The position numbers and the translations under genes are program-made. Below, in pieces: positions 26,667-40,000 of a DNA stretch of 64,000 nt. The notes under the pieces were generated by a model. It worked only from the letters and a program-made list of their open reading frames with translations. It made no database searches and was not told where the DNA came from. Within the stretch, counting starts at the first letter, position 1; every line of letters begins with the position of its first letter. The stretch is taken from the NCBI GenBank assembly GCA_024305405.1, contig JAKNDB010000064.1:1302001-1366000 (forward strand). The letters are read 5' to 3'. Origin of the DNA: Dirofilaria immitis. Lineage: Eukaryota > Nematoda > Chromadorea > Rhabditida > Onchocercidae.

Positions 26667-26866
26667 GTATTTTATCATTTAACGAATTGATTAGAAATTT
26701 GTATTTTATCATTTAGCGATTGATTAGAAATTTGTATTTTATCATTTAGCGATTGATTAGAAATTTGTATTTTATCATTTAGCGATTGATTAGAAATTTG
26801 TATTTTATCATTCAAATATTGATTAGAAATTCGTATTTTATCATTCAATGATTGATTAAAAAATTG
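26667..26866. repeat. 33-bp minisatellite, six copies
   Basis: Units begin with GTATTTTATCATTTAGCG and end with GATTAGAAATTT. The three central copies are identical and the outer ones diverged, a pattern typical of unequal exchange. Confidence 0.9.
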
Positions 26867-27584
26867 TAATTGTAGTTGTTATTGAAATTAAATTTAGAAA
26901 TTTATTTATCAAACAAATGTATACATTCAATTATCAAAGATTAACAAATTTCTCTTTTGTTTATTTTATTAATTTAATAAAATTTATCGGAAAATTTGAT
27001 AATTTTTTTTCTCTTAATTTATCAAAATGTTTGATTATCAATTCTATTTATTTGCTAGTGAAAAAAGAATTAGTATTTTAAATACTACAATTTATTGATG
27101 CTTGTTTTATCAGTACTTAGTAAAAGCTAACTTCATCTATAACCGACCGATGTGATTAATCGGATTGTAATATGATAGTATTTATCAGTATTTATCAATG
27201 AAATGTTTGTTAAACGATTAAGTTTAATTTAATGAAATTTTAATATGTTCAAATCGATTTGATTAAAATATAACAATTATCAGTGAAATATTAATCTAAC
27301 AAAAAAAAAAAAAAGAAACGAAAAGCATAAAACTTTATATTCTTAACAGTATCAATGCTAAAAATAGTATAATTGAAATTAAAAAAAAAATGAAATTATT
27401 TGCAAATTAATAAGTTTTGAAATTTATTAAAATTATAAATTATTCCAAAGGAAAAAGATTTTTAATTAAAGAAAATAATAACATATTATAAAAATAGTTT
27501 ATAAACATAATTTTATCGAAAATTAAATTTCGAAAAATATCAATTCAATAATTGGATTATAAAATGAAATAAATATTCAACAGT

Positions 27585-27870
27585 TATTATCATCATTATT
27601 ATTATCATTATCATTACTATTGCTACTATTGTTATTTATTATTATTATTAGTATTATTTAAAAAACAAATTTATTATCATTATCATTATCATTATTATTA
27701 TTTATCATTATTATTATCACCATTATCATTATCATCATCATTATCATTAATTATTATTGTTATTATTACTATCATTGTTATTATTATTATTATCATCATC
27801 ATAATTATAATAATAACAACTATTATTATCACTATTATTCATATTATTATTGGTATTATTAATTAAATTT
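27585..27870. repeat. ATT/ATC trinucleotide-rich tract
   Basis: A mosaic of TTATTA and ATTATC units with interruptions, about 280 bp. Confidence 0.85.
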
Positions 27871-27956
27871 AGTTTGATTATTAGAATCAATTTCGTTAGA
27901 CGAAATTATTGATAATGAATGATTGAACATTTCTAATCATTTTTTAAATAAAAATT

Positions 27957-28000
27957 GTAAACAAACAAACAAACAAACAAACAAGCAAGCAAGCAAACAA
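27957..28000. repeat. (AAAC)n/(AAGC)n microsatellite
   Basis: Tetranucleotide run AAAC passing into AAGC and back. Confidence 0.9.
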
Positions 28001-28325
28001 AATACATTCATAAAAAGTTATTATATAATTAATTAATAAATTCCATTATTTATTGCCTAATTAATTTTTGCAAAAGAAAAAAAGATAGCAATTAAATGAA
28101 ATTTAATTACAATCAACAAATCATTTCATTCCATTTTATTAATTGTTGTTGCATTTGTGTGAGTTAATGAAATTGCAATTAAAATATTAAAATATCAATT
28201 CCTTTTTTTTAAATTTCAAAACAAAAATATAAACATACAATTAACCAAATATTAAAATTATTTTTTATTTCTATTTAATTATATTCACATTTATAATTGG
28301 AATTGCTTAATCATTAAGTTCGCTA

Positions 28326-28708
28326 CAATTTATGACATAATAAATAGGAATGTAAATATCATTGTAACAAATGAAATTATGTTGATTTTCTTCTCGAGAA
28401 GATAGGAAATTATTCAGGTGAAAATGTTGATTATTGATTTGAAATAGAAATATATTTGGGTAATAAAATATTTATGAGTATATACTAAAATACTAGTATA
28501 GTTTCATTTTTCAATAATATCATTCAGATAGCATTCGTAATACTGAAACACATACATTGTACATGGCATTTTTATAATTTCCAATATTATATTATTATCA
28601 TATTTCATACCTTTTGTTCGTTCTGTTTTTTTTCTTTTTTTTTAATTTTCATCGATCAAATTTATTTTCGATATGTTTTTTTGACGCTAACAATTCTTGC
28701 GATTCGCT
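28326..28708 (+). repeat. Duplicated segment, copy 1
   Basis: This roughly 380-bp segment is alignable along its whole length with 33207-33580 in the same orientation. Shared phrases include GAAATAGAAATATATTTG, TGGCATTTTTAT and TTCGATATGTTTT. Where copy 2 has an open first exon, copy 1 has a T-run and a TGA right after the ATG, so it cannot code for the same peptide. Confidence 0.8.
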
Positions 28709-28800
28709 TGTTTTATTGTGAAATTTATCGCAAAAAAATTTATTCCAATGAAGAAATTTAAATGTAAGAAATTTATCGATAATTATTTTATTATTTATTA

Positions 28801-29140
28801 TTTATCCATTCCAATAACAAATTGGCATTTTCTCAACGTATGCCATTTTAGATACAATTCATAGTTGCATTTATCCATTCCAATAACAAATGGCATTTTC
28901 TCACGTACACTTTCCTAAATACAATTCATAGCTGCATTTAGCCATTCCAGTAACAAATGGCATTTTGTCACGTACGCCATTTTAAATACAACTCACAGTT
29001 ACATTTAGCCATTCCAATAACAAATGGCATTTTCTCACGTACGCTTTCCTAAATACAATTCATGGTTGCATTTAGCCATTTCAACGACAAATAATGACAT
29101 TTTCTCACGTACGTTTTCCTAAATACAATTCATAGTTATA
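28801..29140. repeat. 67-bp minisatellite, five copies
   Basis: Units start at about 28801, 28870, 28937, 29004 and 29071. They share CCATTCCAATAACAAATGGC, a TCACGTAC core and AAATACAATTCATAG. It sits immediately downstream of duplicated segment copy 1. Confidence 0.92.
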
Positions 29141-29429
29141 TCCTTCATTATTTATTCTTTAAATAATTAACTTTATTAGTTTGAATTGGTTAATCTGTTA
29201 AATTTACGTTTTCACGTGTATCTAATGGATCAATTAAAATTAAAATTAATGATATCTTGATGTGTCTGTAAAATGCTTTACTTATGCAGTTAAATAAACA
29301 GCAAAAATCAAGACTTGGCATAAACATTCTTTCCGTTCTCTGCACTACTATCAATCAACATGCAAAGATTGCATTCCTATGCTTGCGTATCTGTGCGTAT
29401 CTGTACGTATCTGTTCGTATCTATGTATG

Positions 29430-29550
29430 AATGTGTGTATGTATGTATGTATGTATGTATGTTTGTATATATGTATGTATATATGTATGTATGTATGTGT
29501 TTACTGTGTATATATATATACGTATGTGTATGTGAAGTGTATATGTGTTT
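29430..29550. repeat. (GTAT)n/(GT)n microsatellite
   Basis: GTAT and TATA units give Tyr/Val/Cys-rich shadow frames on the plus strand. Confidence 0.85.
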
Positions 29551-32500
29551 CATTTATACGGACACTTTTACCAAATCATCTGTCTGCAAATTGTGTATTT
29601 TTTTTTTTGTATATTTTTTGACGTTAAAAATACGTCGTGTGATCAAAAATTTCTGCTTCTAGCAGAAATTTGCTAAAATGTAGACAACAGCTGTTATAAG
29701 TCGATATTTTCGAGAAATGACGTTAACGAAGCTATTTTTACATAACAATCTTTTCCCTCGATAATTCTTTCATTTATCATCTCTGAGAGTTCTCGACTGA
29801 TTCATTGCTCAGAGGAATCGTAAGAATTCTCGATTAATTCATTACTCCGAATAATTCCAAGAATTCTTAAACTGATTTATTACTCGAAAGTCTTTCTCTC
29901 TCTCTCTCTCTCTCACTTCCAATAGGACCAATCATATAATGAATGATAATTATGTTATTGTTCATTCTGTAAACAAAATTAATAATCAACAAATATTTGA
30001 TTCATTCCGGAAATGTCTTTTTCTTTTTGATATTTTATAGTAAACATATTCCTTCGTCAAACTATAGTTTATTTAAACATTCTTTTGAAGGTGAAGTTAT
30101 CTATTGATGTCTTACCTATCATTCAGGTATCTTTTTCCTTTTCAATCTTATCCCAATTTTCGATAATCGAAAAACTAAAATGATTGAATGACTGAAAAAA
30201 AAAGTTAGATTGAATGGTCAAAAATCATTCTCATATTTTTTTTTAAATTCAACACAGAATATATTGAAAGAATTTTAAAAATTAGAATTCCAAATATTTC
30301 GTTAAGAAACAAAATGAAAGCATTTTGTCAACCTTTTCCTATCGTTCATCGATTACTATCATTAATATTGCAAATGAGCAATAAAATGAACAGAAAAAGG
30401 GTTGCTGGTTAGGAGAGACAAATAATATATTTGAAAGTTCAAGTTGAGCCTAATTTCAGCAAAAGAGCCTATCATATAAGCCTATTTATTGAAGGAAATA
30501 ATGCCTAGTGAGAAAATTTTAATATCCTTCTCTTGCTAGGCCAAAATATGTTAATTATTTCCTAAGCATTTTATTATATCCATATATTCCTCTTATCTCT
30601 TCCTCTTTCTCTCTATTATCCATATTACACCCATTCCCCTATCTTTCTCTCTCTCTCTCTCTCTCCTTTCTTTCTGTTTACAAACTTTATTGTCTTCTTC
30701 TCCATGCCTGATGTTTGTTAATCGTTGACTTTTTGCTTCTCTGTTTTCTATCAATTTTCGAAACTCTTAATTTAAGATGAAACTGAAGAAGAATTATAAA
30801 GTAAACGTATGTGTATGTATGTATGTGTGTGTATGTGTATATATATATATATACATATGTATGTATGTGATATTCTAATACACCCACTCAATCCACAGCT
30901 AAGATATAATTATTTTTTTTACCTGACATATAACTCTCCCTATACAACTCAGATAATGATTTTTATAAAAATTAACATTATATTTTTGTTATCATGATAA
31001 AAATTTTGGTTAATACAAGTTAAACAATAATTTCATTGATATGATAAAAAGCTTTTCCATTCAAAACATTCCTAGAAAATAAGAATTTCGAATGATACTG
31101 ATATTATCCTGTTAAAAAGTTTTCAATATTGATATAGGCTATAGATGAACGAAAGATTTTAAAGTGGGTCGATTTTAGAATCGTTTTTTTTTATTTGAAA
31201 CAGCATAATCAATAGTTGTATAATTGCTTAGTTTATTTCAATAAGTAATCTGACCTGATAATACCCTATTTTCACTGTTATCTATTAGATATTATGGGAA
31301 AAATTTTTCAAAAACTAACGATTATCCAACATAAATTACCCAATGAACTGTCAAAAGATCAAAAAGGTCAAATGAAATTTATCGATAACCGTTATGCTAT
31401 TGCAAAACAAATAAAAAAGAGGAAGAAAAAATGAAATATGAAGGGAACGTGATAATTCGAGAGGCAAAAGATTTGCTAGATTATCGAAATATTATTTTAT
31501 CCGTATTGAGAGATTGGGGAGGCATATAGAGAGTAATACTTTTCGAATAAACAGATGAGGAGAGGAAGATGTAACGAGTTGCAAGAAATATATGAATTTT
31601 TTAGAGTAACTGAGGATAGAGAGTGAATTAATAGTGATGAGAGAAAAAGTGGATCGACGAAATCTCAGAGTTAGCTCAACGGATTGGTTGAAGTTGGGAG
31701 TGCGATTTCGCGGGTATTTTGAAAAATATTTTTCGCTTTTTTTTTCTCATAAATTTGATTGAAAATGTAGGAAAAAAAGGGAGGAAAAAAGGATGGAAAC
31801 TAATTGAGTAATTCATTCATTCATTTCGTGTATTTAATTATTCTATTATATAAATATTTTATTGTTTGATTTTTGTAAAAGCTTTAAATTAAAGAATTAT
31901 TAAGCAGCATTTAGATGAATTTTAAATATTATTTCAACAAATAAATTGAGTAATAAATTAAAATGAAAAATATGATAAGAAGAAAAATTGATTTATTGAT
32001 AGTTTTTGAAGATTTCGTTCATATTTCGTAGTAGCTAAAACAGGCGAATTTTAAAATACTCTATTTAATATTGCGTAATTTAGGTTTGATAAGCATATAT
32101 TCCTGGAATTGCTTCGAAAAAACCGAGATAAAAAAATCTTTATAATTACGAGATTTTCCTGAATGAATAATTTATCATTTAAATTTTAAAGTATTAGCAT
32201 TTAAAGTTAATTTTGAATGTCTTCTTTTTTTTTTTTAATTGACAAATTACGCCATCAAGTGATCATCGTACCAAATATATTCTCGAAGCAAATTATATGG
32301 AGAATATTGAAATTTCAACAGATAGTATGTATGTATGTGTGTATGTGTGTGTGGGGGAGTGTGTGTGTGTGTTGTGTGTGACACTAAGGACAAATGAAAG
32401 GGAATAAATGATGAGGAAATGTCGAGAGGAGATGAGGATAGCATATTGTGGTCGTATTTTATTTGAATTGATTAGTTTAATAGAAAAAGAAAAAATTACA

Positions 32501-33206
32501 TTCATTGGTGTAATTTAGATGCTATTTTATGTACAGTAGTTACAGAGATTTGTTCGATTATTTCGTTACATTTTTCGTCATTGATTGATTAATTAGTTAT
32601 TTGATTATTTAATTATCAATTAGTTTTGTTTCGAAAATTTCTTTCTTCGATCATCGATGTAATCTTCTTATGCCATGTTATCATCATCATTGGTGTCCTT
32701 ATTTTTATTTATGGTTTTTCTTACTGTTAAGTGTTATTTTCTTTCTTTCTTGTTTAAACATTATTGTCATCAGTTTAGGAAGTATGATAATATCAATGTT
32801 TAATTAAATACGAAGTAATTAATTAGTTGCATTTTTTCATACTATATAAGAACAGATTCATTTTTTGTCAGTGAAGAATTGTTTTTTAGGTAATTTTACT
32901 TATCTTATTGTCGTATCAAAAGAATTATTCTAATTTTCTTTGTAACTATATTATATTTAGTTTGAAAAAAAATTGAAAATTTCGTTTACTTTATCACAGT
33001 AATATTATGAATAATAATTTTCTCGAATTTTTTATTGATTAAATATGAAAATTGATACTATTTCGTCATTTAAAATTGACGTATGATATATATTATCGAT
33101 CATATAATGATGTCAATATCAGATTTATTTAAAGCATAGTTTTTTTTGTATGTTCAAAAAAATTCATAAATTTTACACTATCATTATTTCCTAATTAAAT
33201 TCTCTT
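29551..33206. other. Non-coding AT-rich region with short CT, GT and GTAT runs
   Basis: No supported gene. Simple runs occur at about 29896-29914 (CT), 30644-30664 (CT), 30809-30868 (GT/TA) and 32325-32380 (GT). A purine-rich stretch lies at about 31420-31690. It should contain upstream regulatory DNA of the esterase gene, but I cannot point to elements. Confidence 0.45.
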
Positions 33207-33580
33207 CAATTTATGATAATAAATATGCTTGAATGCAAGCATCATCGCAACAATTTAAATGTTGATTTCTCGAGAAGATGGAAAATTATTCAAATGAAAA
33301 TTGTCGATTGTTGATCTGAAATAGAAATATATTTGAGGAACAATATATTTATGAGTACACTAAAATACTATTATGGCTTCATTTTCAATAATACCATTGA
33401 GATGGCACTCGTAAATTGAAACACACTGTGCATGGCATTTTTATGATTTCTCATATTATATTATTATCATTTCAGATATGTATTTCTGAAAGCTTCATCC
33501 TTCTGTTTTTTTTTTAAATTTCCATCAATCAATTTTATTTTCGATATGTTTTCGGCACTAACAATTCTTGTCGATTCAGC
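33207..33580 (+). repeat. Duplicated segment, copy 2 (overlaps putative esterase exon 1)
   Basis: Second copy of the segment at 28326-28708. It ends about 35 bp inside the putative first coding exon of the downstream esterase gene, so the duplicated DNA includes the immediate 5' flank and the ATG. Confidence 0.8.
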
Positions 33581-36500
33581 TCTGCTATTTGCGTATTTTA
33601 TTACGGAACACGTATGTTTCCCATTATCATTTTATTCTTGAATTTATTTAGACGTTTCTGATTGTCTGTCCTAAAGGCGGAAAAGGCTTTTCTATTAAAT
33701 ACGAAAATTTTTGAGTTTCAATGATATATGAAATAATAGAAAATCGACCTTCATATATCGTAAAAATATAGTAAAACAACGATAATAAACCAGAATTAAG
33801 TGATAAGGAGTTAGATTCGATGTATATTAAGTATCGTAATTATATTCGACCTACATGTAAATCAAAATCAAAATTTTTTTTCCATGGAATATTAAAAGCC
33901 ATAAATTCCATGTGTGGTTTTCCTTGCTGAAATCAATTATAATAACTATTTGACAAACTATCTCATATGTAGACATAATTAACTTGAATTGTGTAAATGA
34001 ATGAAATTATTTTTAAAATTTATTGTGAAAAATTTAGATTGATTCCTGCGCAAAATTATTATCTAATTTCGTAATCTGGGAAGAAATCCAAGATCGAGAA
34101 ATTTTTCTCGAATTGTATTGTTCATTTTTCAGTTAAGAATCTATGAATTTTACAGCATAAATTACGTCATTTTAGGTGTTTTTCTTTTGTTCAGCAATAT
34201 TTGCAATAATAATCGCCTGGAAGCTTAATGCGCACTTTGGCAAACGTATCGATGTCGAAGATTTCAATAGCAGTGAAAGTAATTTTTAATAATTAAGTGC
34301 AGCTTTCATCTATTAATGCATTGTTAAATTGTTTCTTTTATAAAGGGACGAAATTAATTTTTCAAAATTTCATTTCGAATAGCACTTGAGAGAAATAAGC
34401 TAAAAGCTTACATGTTTAGTTTATCCTTCACTATATATATTAATCATGGTTTGAATTTGAAATTTTATTACTTATCTTTTTAATTGCATTTTGCTTCATT
34501 TCTTTTAATTCTATAAAATTTTGTGAGCCTTATTAATTGAGTATTAATGATTTGATTCACTCATTATACTATTTTAATAGTATAATAAATAAGGAAAATG
34601 GTTATATAATAGAAATAATTTGTTTATTCGTAGTTGAACGAAAACTTTTTCTTATATTAAATTAAAATAACTGCTTTGAAGATTCACGTATATGAGGAAG
34701 AATATGTAAAAAAAAAAAAGAAAAAGCTAGTCAGTAATGTTTTGTCAATTGTTAAGGTGATCGTCGTGATGTTTCACCAGTTCCTGAAAAAAAGAAGAAA
34801 GTAGCGATTTAGATCGTTCAAACAGTCGAACTTCTTTGGGATTAGCGCGCAATCGACGTTTGGAAAAAGATAGGCGAACGGTGGATTGGGTTCGAGATGC
34901 TCGGAAAATTTGTCGCCAATTAATGGTAGTTTCATCATCATCATCATTTAAAACAACATCATCATTGTCATCATGCTTCAGCTCAGTTCCTATTCAAATT
35001 CTTCTTTTTGTGCTCTAGAGAATATGGTTTTGTTAATCTGTCATTTGCGTTTTCACTTATGGTTATCTTCGTTCATCATACATTCCTGTTAATGACTGGA
35101 GAATCGATTTTGGAATATGTGAACAATTTCAATAGAGATCGAGAATTGAGACATATTCATTCTTTTCATATATTGGAAAGATGAACAAGATTTCATTATT
35201 GCTATACCTTTCGCTATTTGATGAAACTATGAGAATTTCAGATAAAACGCAGATTCATTTCAAGTTTCATCGATAAATAATTGGGAGATCGTATGGAGTA
35301 GCACTGCATTGTGATAGTTCTCAAGTTAGCGCACATAAAATTTAGGCGTTAAATTACTAGTCTTTAAAAAGGCTTTTGAGATTTTTGTCGGAATCATAGT
35401 TTTACATAAATTTACTTTAATAGCGTGATTTTATGAACAGTATAAGCTTTTTGCAGTACGGCGGATACCGGCTGTGCGGTTCTAAGGAAGTGCGCAGTGA
35501 GGTTTCGCGGTGAGCCTATTTTTTTCCACTCGAAGTTTCTTTTAAAATTTTTTTATTCCAACTTAACAAAGTGCGAAAGGTATAAAAGAAGTGACGAAAT
35601 ATTTAGTGGTTGCAAAGGAAGGAATTGAATAGTTTATGTCAGATCATTGAAAAAGTTGGCTATAACTAAGAAATGCTTATTGCGGAATGGAATTTTTCAT
35701 GTCTTTCCTATGACGCATTCAAAGATTTTGAGAATTTAATTCTTCTTTCTTGAATTCAGATGCCGATTTTAGTGCTTTTGACGAAAATGATTGATGCTGT
35801 TAGATTTTTACTGGGATTCCTTGTCTGTTATGTGAATGCTTTTTCAATATTAACTTGATTGTTTGTTAATAATATAAATGAAATAATTACGTAGGAAACG
35901 AGCTGATTAAATTCCATGATAATTTTTATGAAATAATCCACTTCTAGCATTGAATAATGAGATTTTCATGAAATAATCCACTTCTGGCATTGAATAATGA
36001 GATGTCAAGAAGAGGAATATTAACATTCGCTGGGAGAAATTCTTATCTATACGTAACAAATAATAATGACAAAACACAATAGATGAGGCTCTGATATACC
36101 TCCGGAAGATGATCTTCTTATCCGATGTCTTATTTTCTCTGAGTATCATTTTTTTTTAAATCGTTGGCCTATTTTGAAATTCGCTATTTCTCATTTCCTT
36201 TGTTTCATTATCAGTTCCTTTTAAATAGGAAAAGGCATTGATAGACAGAAAAATGCTAGAGCTATTTTTGTGATAAGGAATTGATACATTTTTCATAATG
36301 CAAAATAAATAAGCAAGAATATGATAGAAATATTGCTTTATGCTTAACGCATGCAATTATTATAGATATTCTATTCATATTTTTATTGAATATTAGTAAT
36401 AAATTAATTGCTAAATTAAAAATGCTAGATTTAGAGAATTTTCCTTTCGCAATTTCAGAATCCGAATCATTTACCAACATCATCAGACAACAACGGTGAA

Positions 36501-37076
36501 TATCATTTCTCACAAAAACAGCCGTAAGACGTCGGCATTCCAATGTTGGCCCATTTCAGCTTGCTCGTGCTGCCAAAGAGTTTGTTGTCATTTTATTTTC
36601 TTTTTTTAATGTTGTAAATATTTAGTCAGGAAAAATAAATTACTTATTAAGCGAATTTTATTTGCGATCAAGCTGCGAGAATGCATTATCTTCCCTATGT
36701 TGCTTTGACTTTTTCAGTTGCATTTACTGGTCATTTTTATTTTTTAAATTTTATAAATTGATAATATTTGGAATAGAATTTATGATGATCGAAAATCCTA
36801 GTTAAGTTTAGTATTTCAATACTTCGTTTCCAAACAATTAAAGTCACGAAGTATATTCTTTTTGTGAATGTATGAAAGGAAATTTATCCTTTTTTTCTGA
36901 CACACATTTTTCAGTTTTATTGTCCATGGTAGTAATGCGAAATTCCAGCGGCAACTGTCGGAAATGACTAAAAGAACATTGCCTAAACCTCCTTCTCAAT
37001 TTTTCGAGCCTTCGGAAATTCCTGATGTTCCACAAAATGAGAAACCAGAAGTGTATTATGTTTTACATAATATCAA
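33546..37076 (+). other. Esterase N-terminal anchor and linker exons
   Basis: The second exon codes for a hydrophobic run (IFAIIIAW) followed by charged residues, fitting the single N-terminal ER anchor of the family. Exons 3-5 give a Ser/Arg-rich linker, then [10 protein letters not shown], which leads into the first nucleotide-binding domain. The first exon (ATG at 33546, hydrophobic [14 protein letters not shown]) is plausible by position, but its phase is one base off exon 2, so it needs another missing base or a different exon. Exon 35457-35509 is accepted because its phases fit both neighbours, though its sequence is weakly conserved. Confidence 0.55.
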
Positions 37077-40000
37077 GTAAATTTTGAGTTTTCTTTGTAG
37101 AAAAGAAAAGTCTCTTAAAGAAGACTCTTATTTTCTTATCTCATAGTGATACAATTTTTAAATTACAGAAAATATTAATACGCAATAAACAGAATTTGAT
37201 TAAAATTAAAATTTGCGTTCTAATTTACTTTTTAATTTTTGGAATCCATTATTTCCACATTTTTCAGAATGTTGGAATTGCCATCAGAGTGGTATGCACA
37301 GTGGAAGGGCTTGGCGGTGGAGGAATATAAGGAGAATGATTATCTGATCAAACCTGGTGATAAAGATAAATATATTATTGTCGTTTTGGAAGGGATCATT
37401 GCTGTTTTTATAACGGTATATTTCCGAAATAGAGAGAAGTAGTAAGACTAAAAATTGTTTCAAATATAATCACATATCAAATTTAGCGTTAAAATTTTAA
37501 TTGTGAAAGCACTTTTAAAATTCATTATTATAGCATACTGAAGGAAAAGAACTTATGGTACGGAAAATTACAGTGGGCGATAGCTTCTTCAGTCTTTTGT
37601 CAATTTTGGATGTCTTGATGGTATGGTATAATTCAAATTTTTAAAATTTTTGTTTTGATGTTGCAGAGAAATTGTCTTTTAGTTTTTGATAAATTTTTTT
37701 GTTTTAGTATTTAGTTTTTTTCAGAACTATGAAATAACTTTTCGTAATATATCAGTGAGAGCTTTGACAGCATGTCGAATTGCCAGGTATTTTTTATGTT
37801 TGCTGCTATCGTCAGACAATGTTTATGAAAATCAAGAAAAGAATGTACTAATGGAATAGAACTTATTAGAATGGAAAAGTAATGAATTCTTTGAATAACA
37901 GTAAATAACAGTTTAAATAACAGTTTGACATAACCGTTCCTATTGCTACTTTTTATGTTAAATTTTAATGGAATGCCTCTTTAGTAACGAATTCGAGGCA
38001 ATGTTCAAAAATCATTTTTGATGTTGGCTGTAATTAAAGAATCGATGATCATAAATCAACTAGAATGAAAATTGTTATATCTAATTTACTTTAAATGATA
38101 TTAAATATGAAGCTTTGACACAAAATTTAAGGCGTCTTTTTCATTATTTATGAATTTATAGTACTCAGTTTCCATATTGCAAACATGTAGAAGTTTTTTC
38201 CTATTAAAATATTTCTTCATTAGCTTCTTAGGAACTTATATGTTATTAGTGTTTTTCTAAATTTCCAGTTCTGAATGCAAAACTTATAACTTCTCAGTAA
38301 TTCATTTTTATTTTCTTATATTTTTTGACGATTTGTGGAGGTAAATTATTAAGTTTTTTGATTGAAAAACTTCGATTTCCACTAAAACGCAACTCATCAT
38401 TGTTTTCTTTCATAACATCGTATAACATGCAATGATAGAAGAAACGATTCTAAAGCTTCTTTACAAAGTCGTATTATTTCGAAAAATTTTGATTTTCCAA
38501 AACTTTATTTTCCAAAAATTTTCATGCAGCCTATCAAAAAATAAAATTAGAACAGCATAATTGAGATACTGCAGTTAAAGCAGAACTACGGAAAAAGTAA
38601 AACAGTAGCTTCAATAAAAATTGTTTAAATTAGGAGAAAAAAATATATTTTTATTTCTATGAAATGTACATTCCCAACAATTTTGATTTTTCGAACGAAT
38701 TTGAATTTTGGATGTCAGACATGAAAAACTATTGCAGGTATAGCACGAGCACTTTTCGAGATTCATTCATCAAGAATCCTAAATTTTGGGTTCGACCAAT
38801 CCAGATTGTCTTAACACGCCTGCTACATGTTACTTTGACAACACTTCATCAATATCTTGGCTTGAGCTATGAATTAGCAAAAAGGTGAACATAACGATAT
38901 TTATTTCATTCTGACTCGGTTTTTAATATGATTTCCTCTTTCTTCTCTAAAAACATACTTTAAAGTAATTTTTTTTGATTTCTACAAATGATTTTTATTA
39001 CCTATCATTCTATCCATTTAATATTGTGAAAAATATCATTTATCTTGCTTATTTCAGCGTTCGGGTGAAAAACGTAGTATGGATGAACGTCATCCTCGTT
39101 TGTCTTCCATTCGTTTACAAGGCAAGATGAGGTCACGTATTCATCGTCCACACAGCACGGATGGTAAGTTTCATCATCTGCATCCAGAATTTTACTTCAG
39201 TTTTTATTTTCCTTGAAATATAGCAGCACGGATTCTATGTATCAGTTGTAAACTTCATTTGTCTTTCTAGATTCGATGGAGTATCTGACAACAGCTCAGC
39301 GATGGTTTGCTGAAGTACTTCACCTAGGTGTTAGTGCTGATGCAATAGCTCTTTCACAGGTCGTATAACCATTGAGAATGTCCCCGAAAAACATCTTGTT
39401 GTTGAGCAAAATTCTGAAGATGAGCTATTAATTATGGTTCTCAGTGGTATTCTGAGTATTTCAAAGGTTTTTGTTCTTTTTGTGTTTGCAATAATTAAAA
39501 ATATGCAAGTCCAATATATTTCTTGCTTTTTATACAAGAATTTGTAATAATTTAAATTTATTTCCTTTGAAAACTTAAATGTTGTGTGTTGGATAAAATA
39601 TATATAAAAAAGTTTATTACTGGATGTGAAACTTGTATTTCAATCACTTTATAATCCAAAAAATTTAGTTTAAAAAAAAAAATTTTTAAAATTTAATTTG
39701 AGGAGCCGCTCGATGAAGATGAGAACATAGAAGAAGAGCATATTTTTATATATCCGCGCGAACTTATCGGCGGATTACAATTACTCACTGGTGAGCCGTG
39801 GTTTGTTACAGTTCGATCCCACACAAGTGCGATATACGCTACTATTTCGAAGAAAGATTTTTTCGAGTTAGTTTTTATACATCTTCTTTCACTAGATTTC
39901 TCACAATCTTACTGTGCAAAAACAAGGTCAGAAAAGTTAGTTGAATTAATTTTAATTTTATTAAGTCAGTTTAGACTTAATTTCCTTCAAATTATTCTCA

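Larger units (their letters stand above)
21164..28325. other. Gene-poor region with scattered minisatellites
   Basis: Between the listed repeats this is AT-rich sequence with no frame I can tie to a protein. A patch of more balanced composition at about 23530-23790 contains a CCAAT-type element (attggtcagc) and could be regulatory. That is only a compositional impression. Confidence 0.4.

Noticed and set aside
36459..36495. Extra 37-nt exon in the esterase gene (TTTCAG to GTGAAT)
   Set aside because: Exon 35457-35509 joins 36915-37076 in frame without it, and including 37 nt shifts the frame to a stop.
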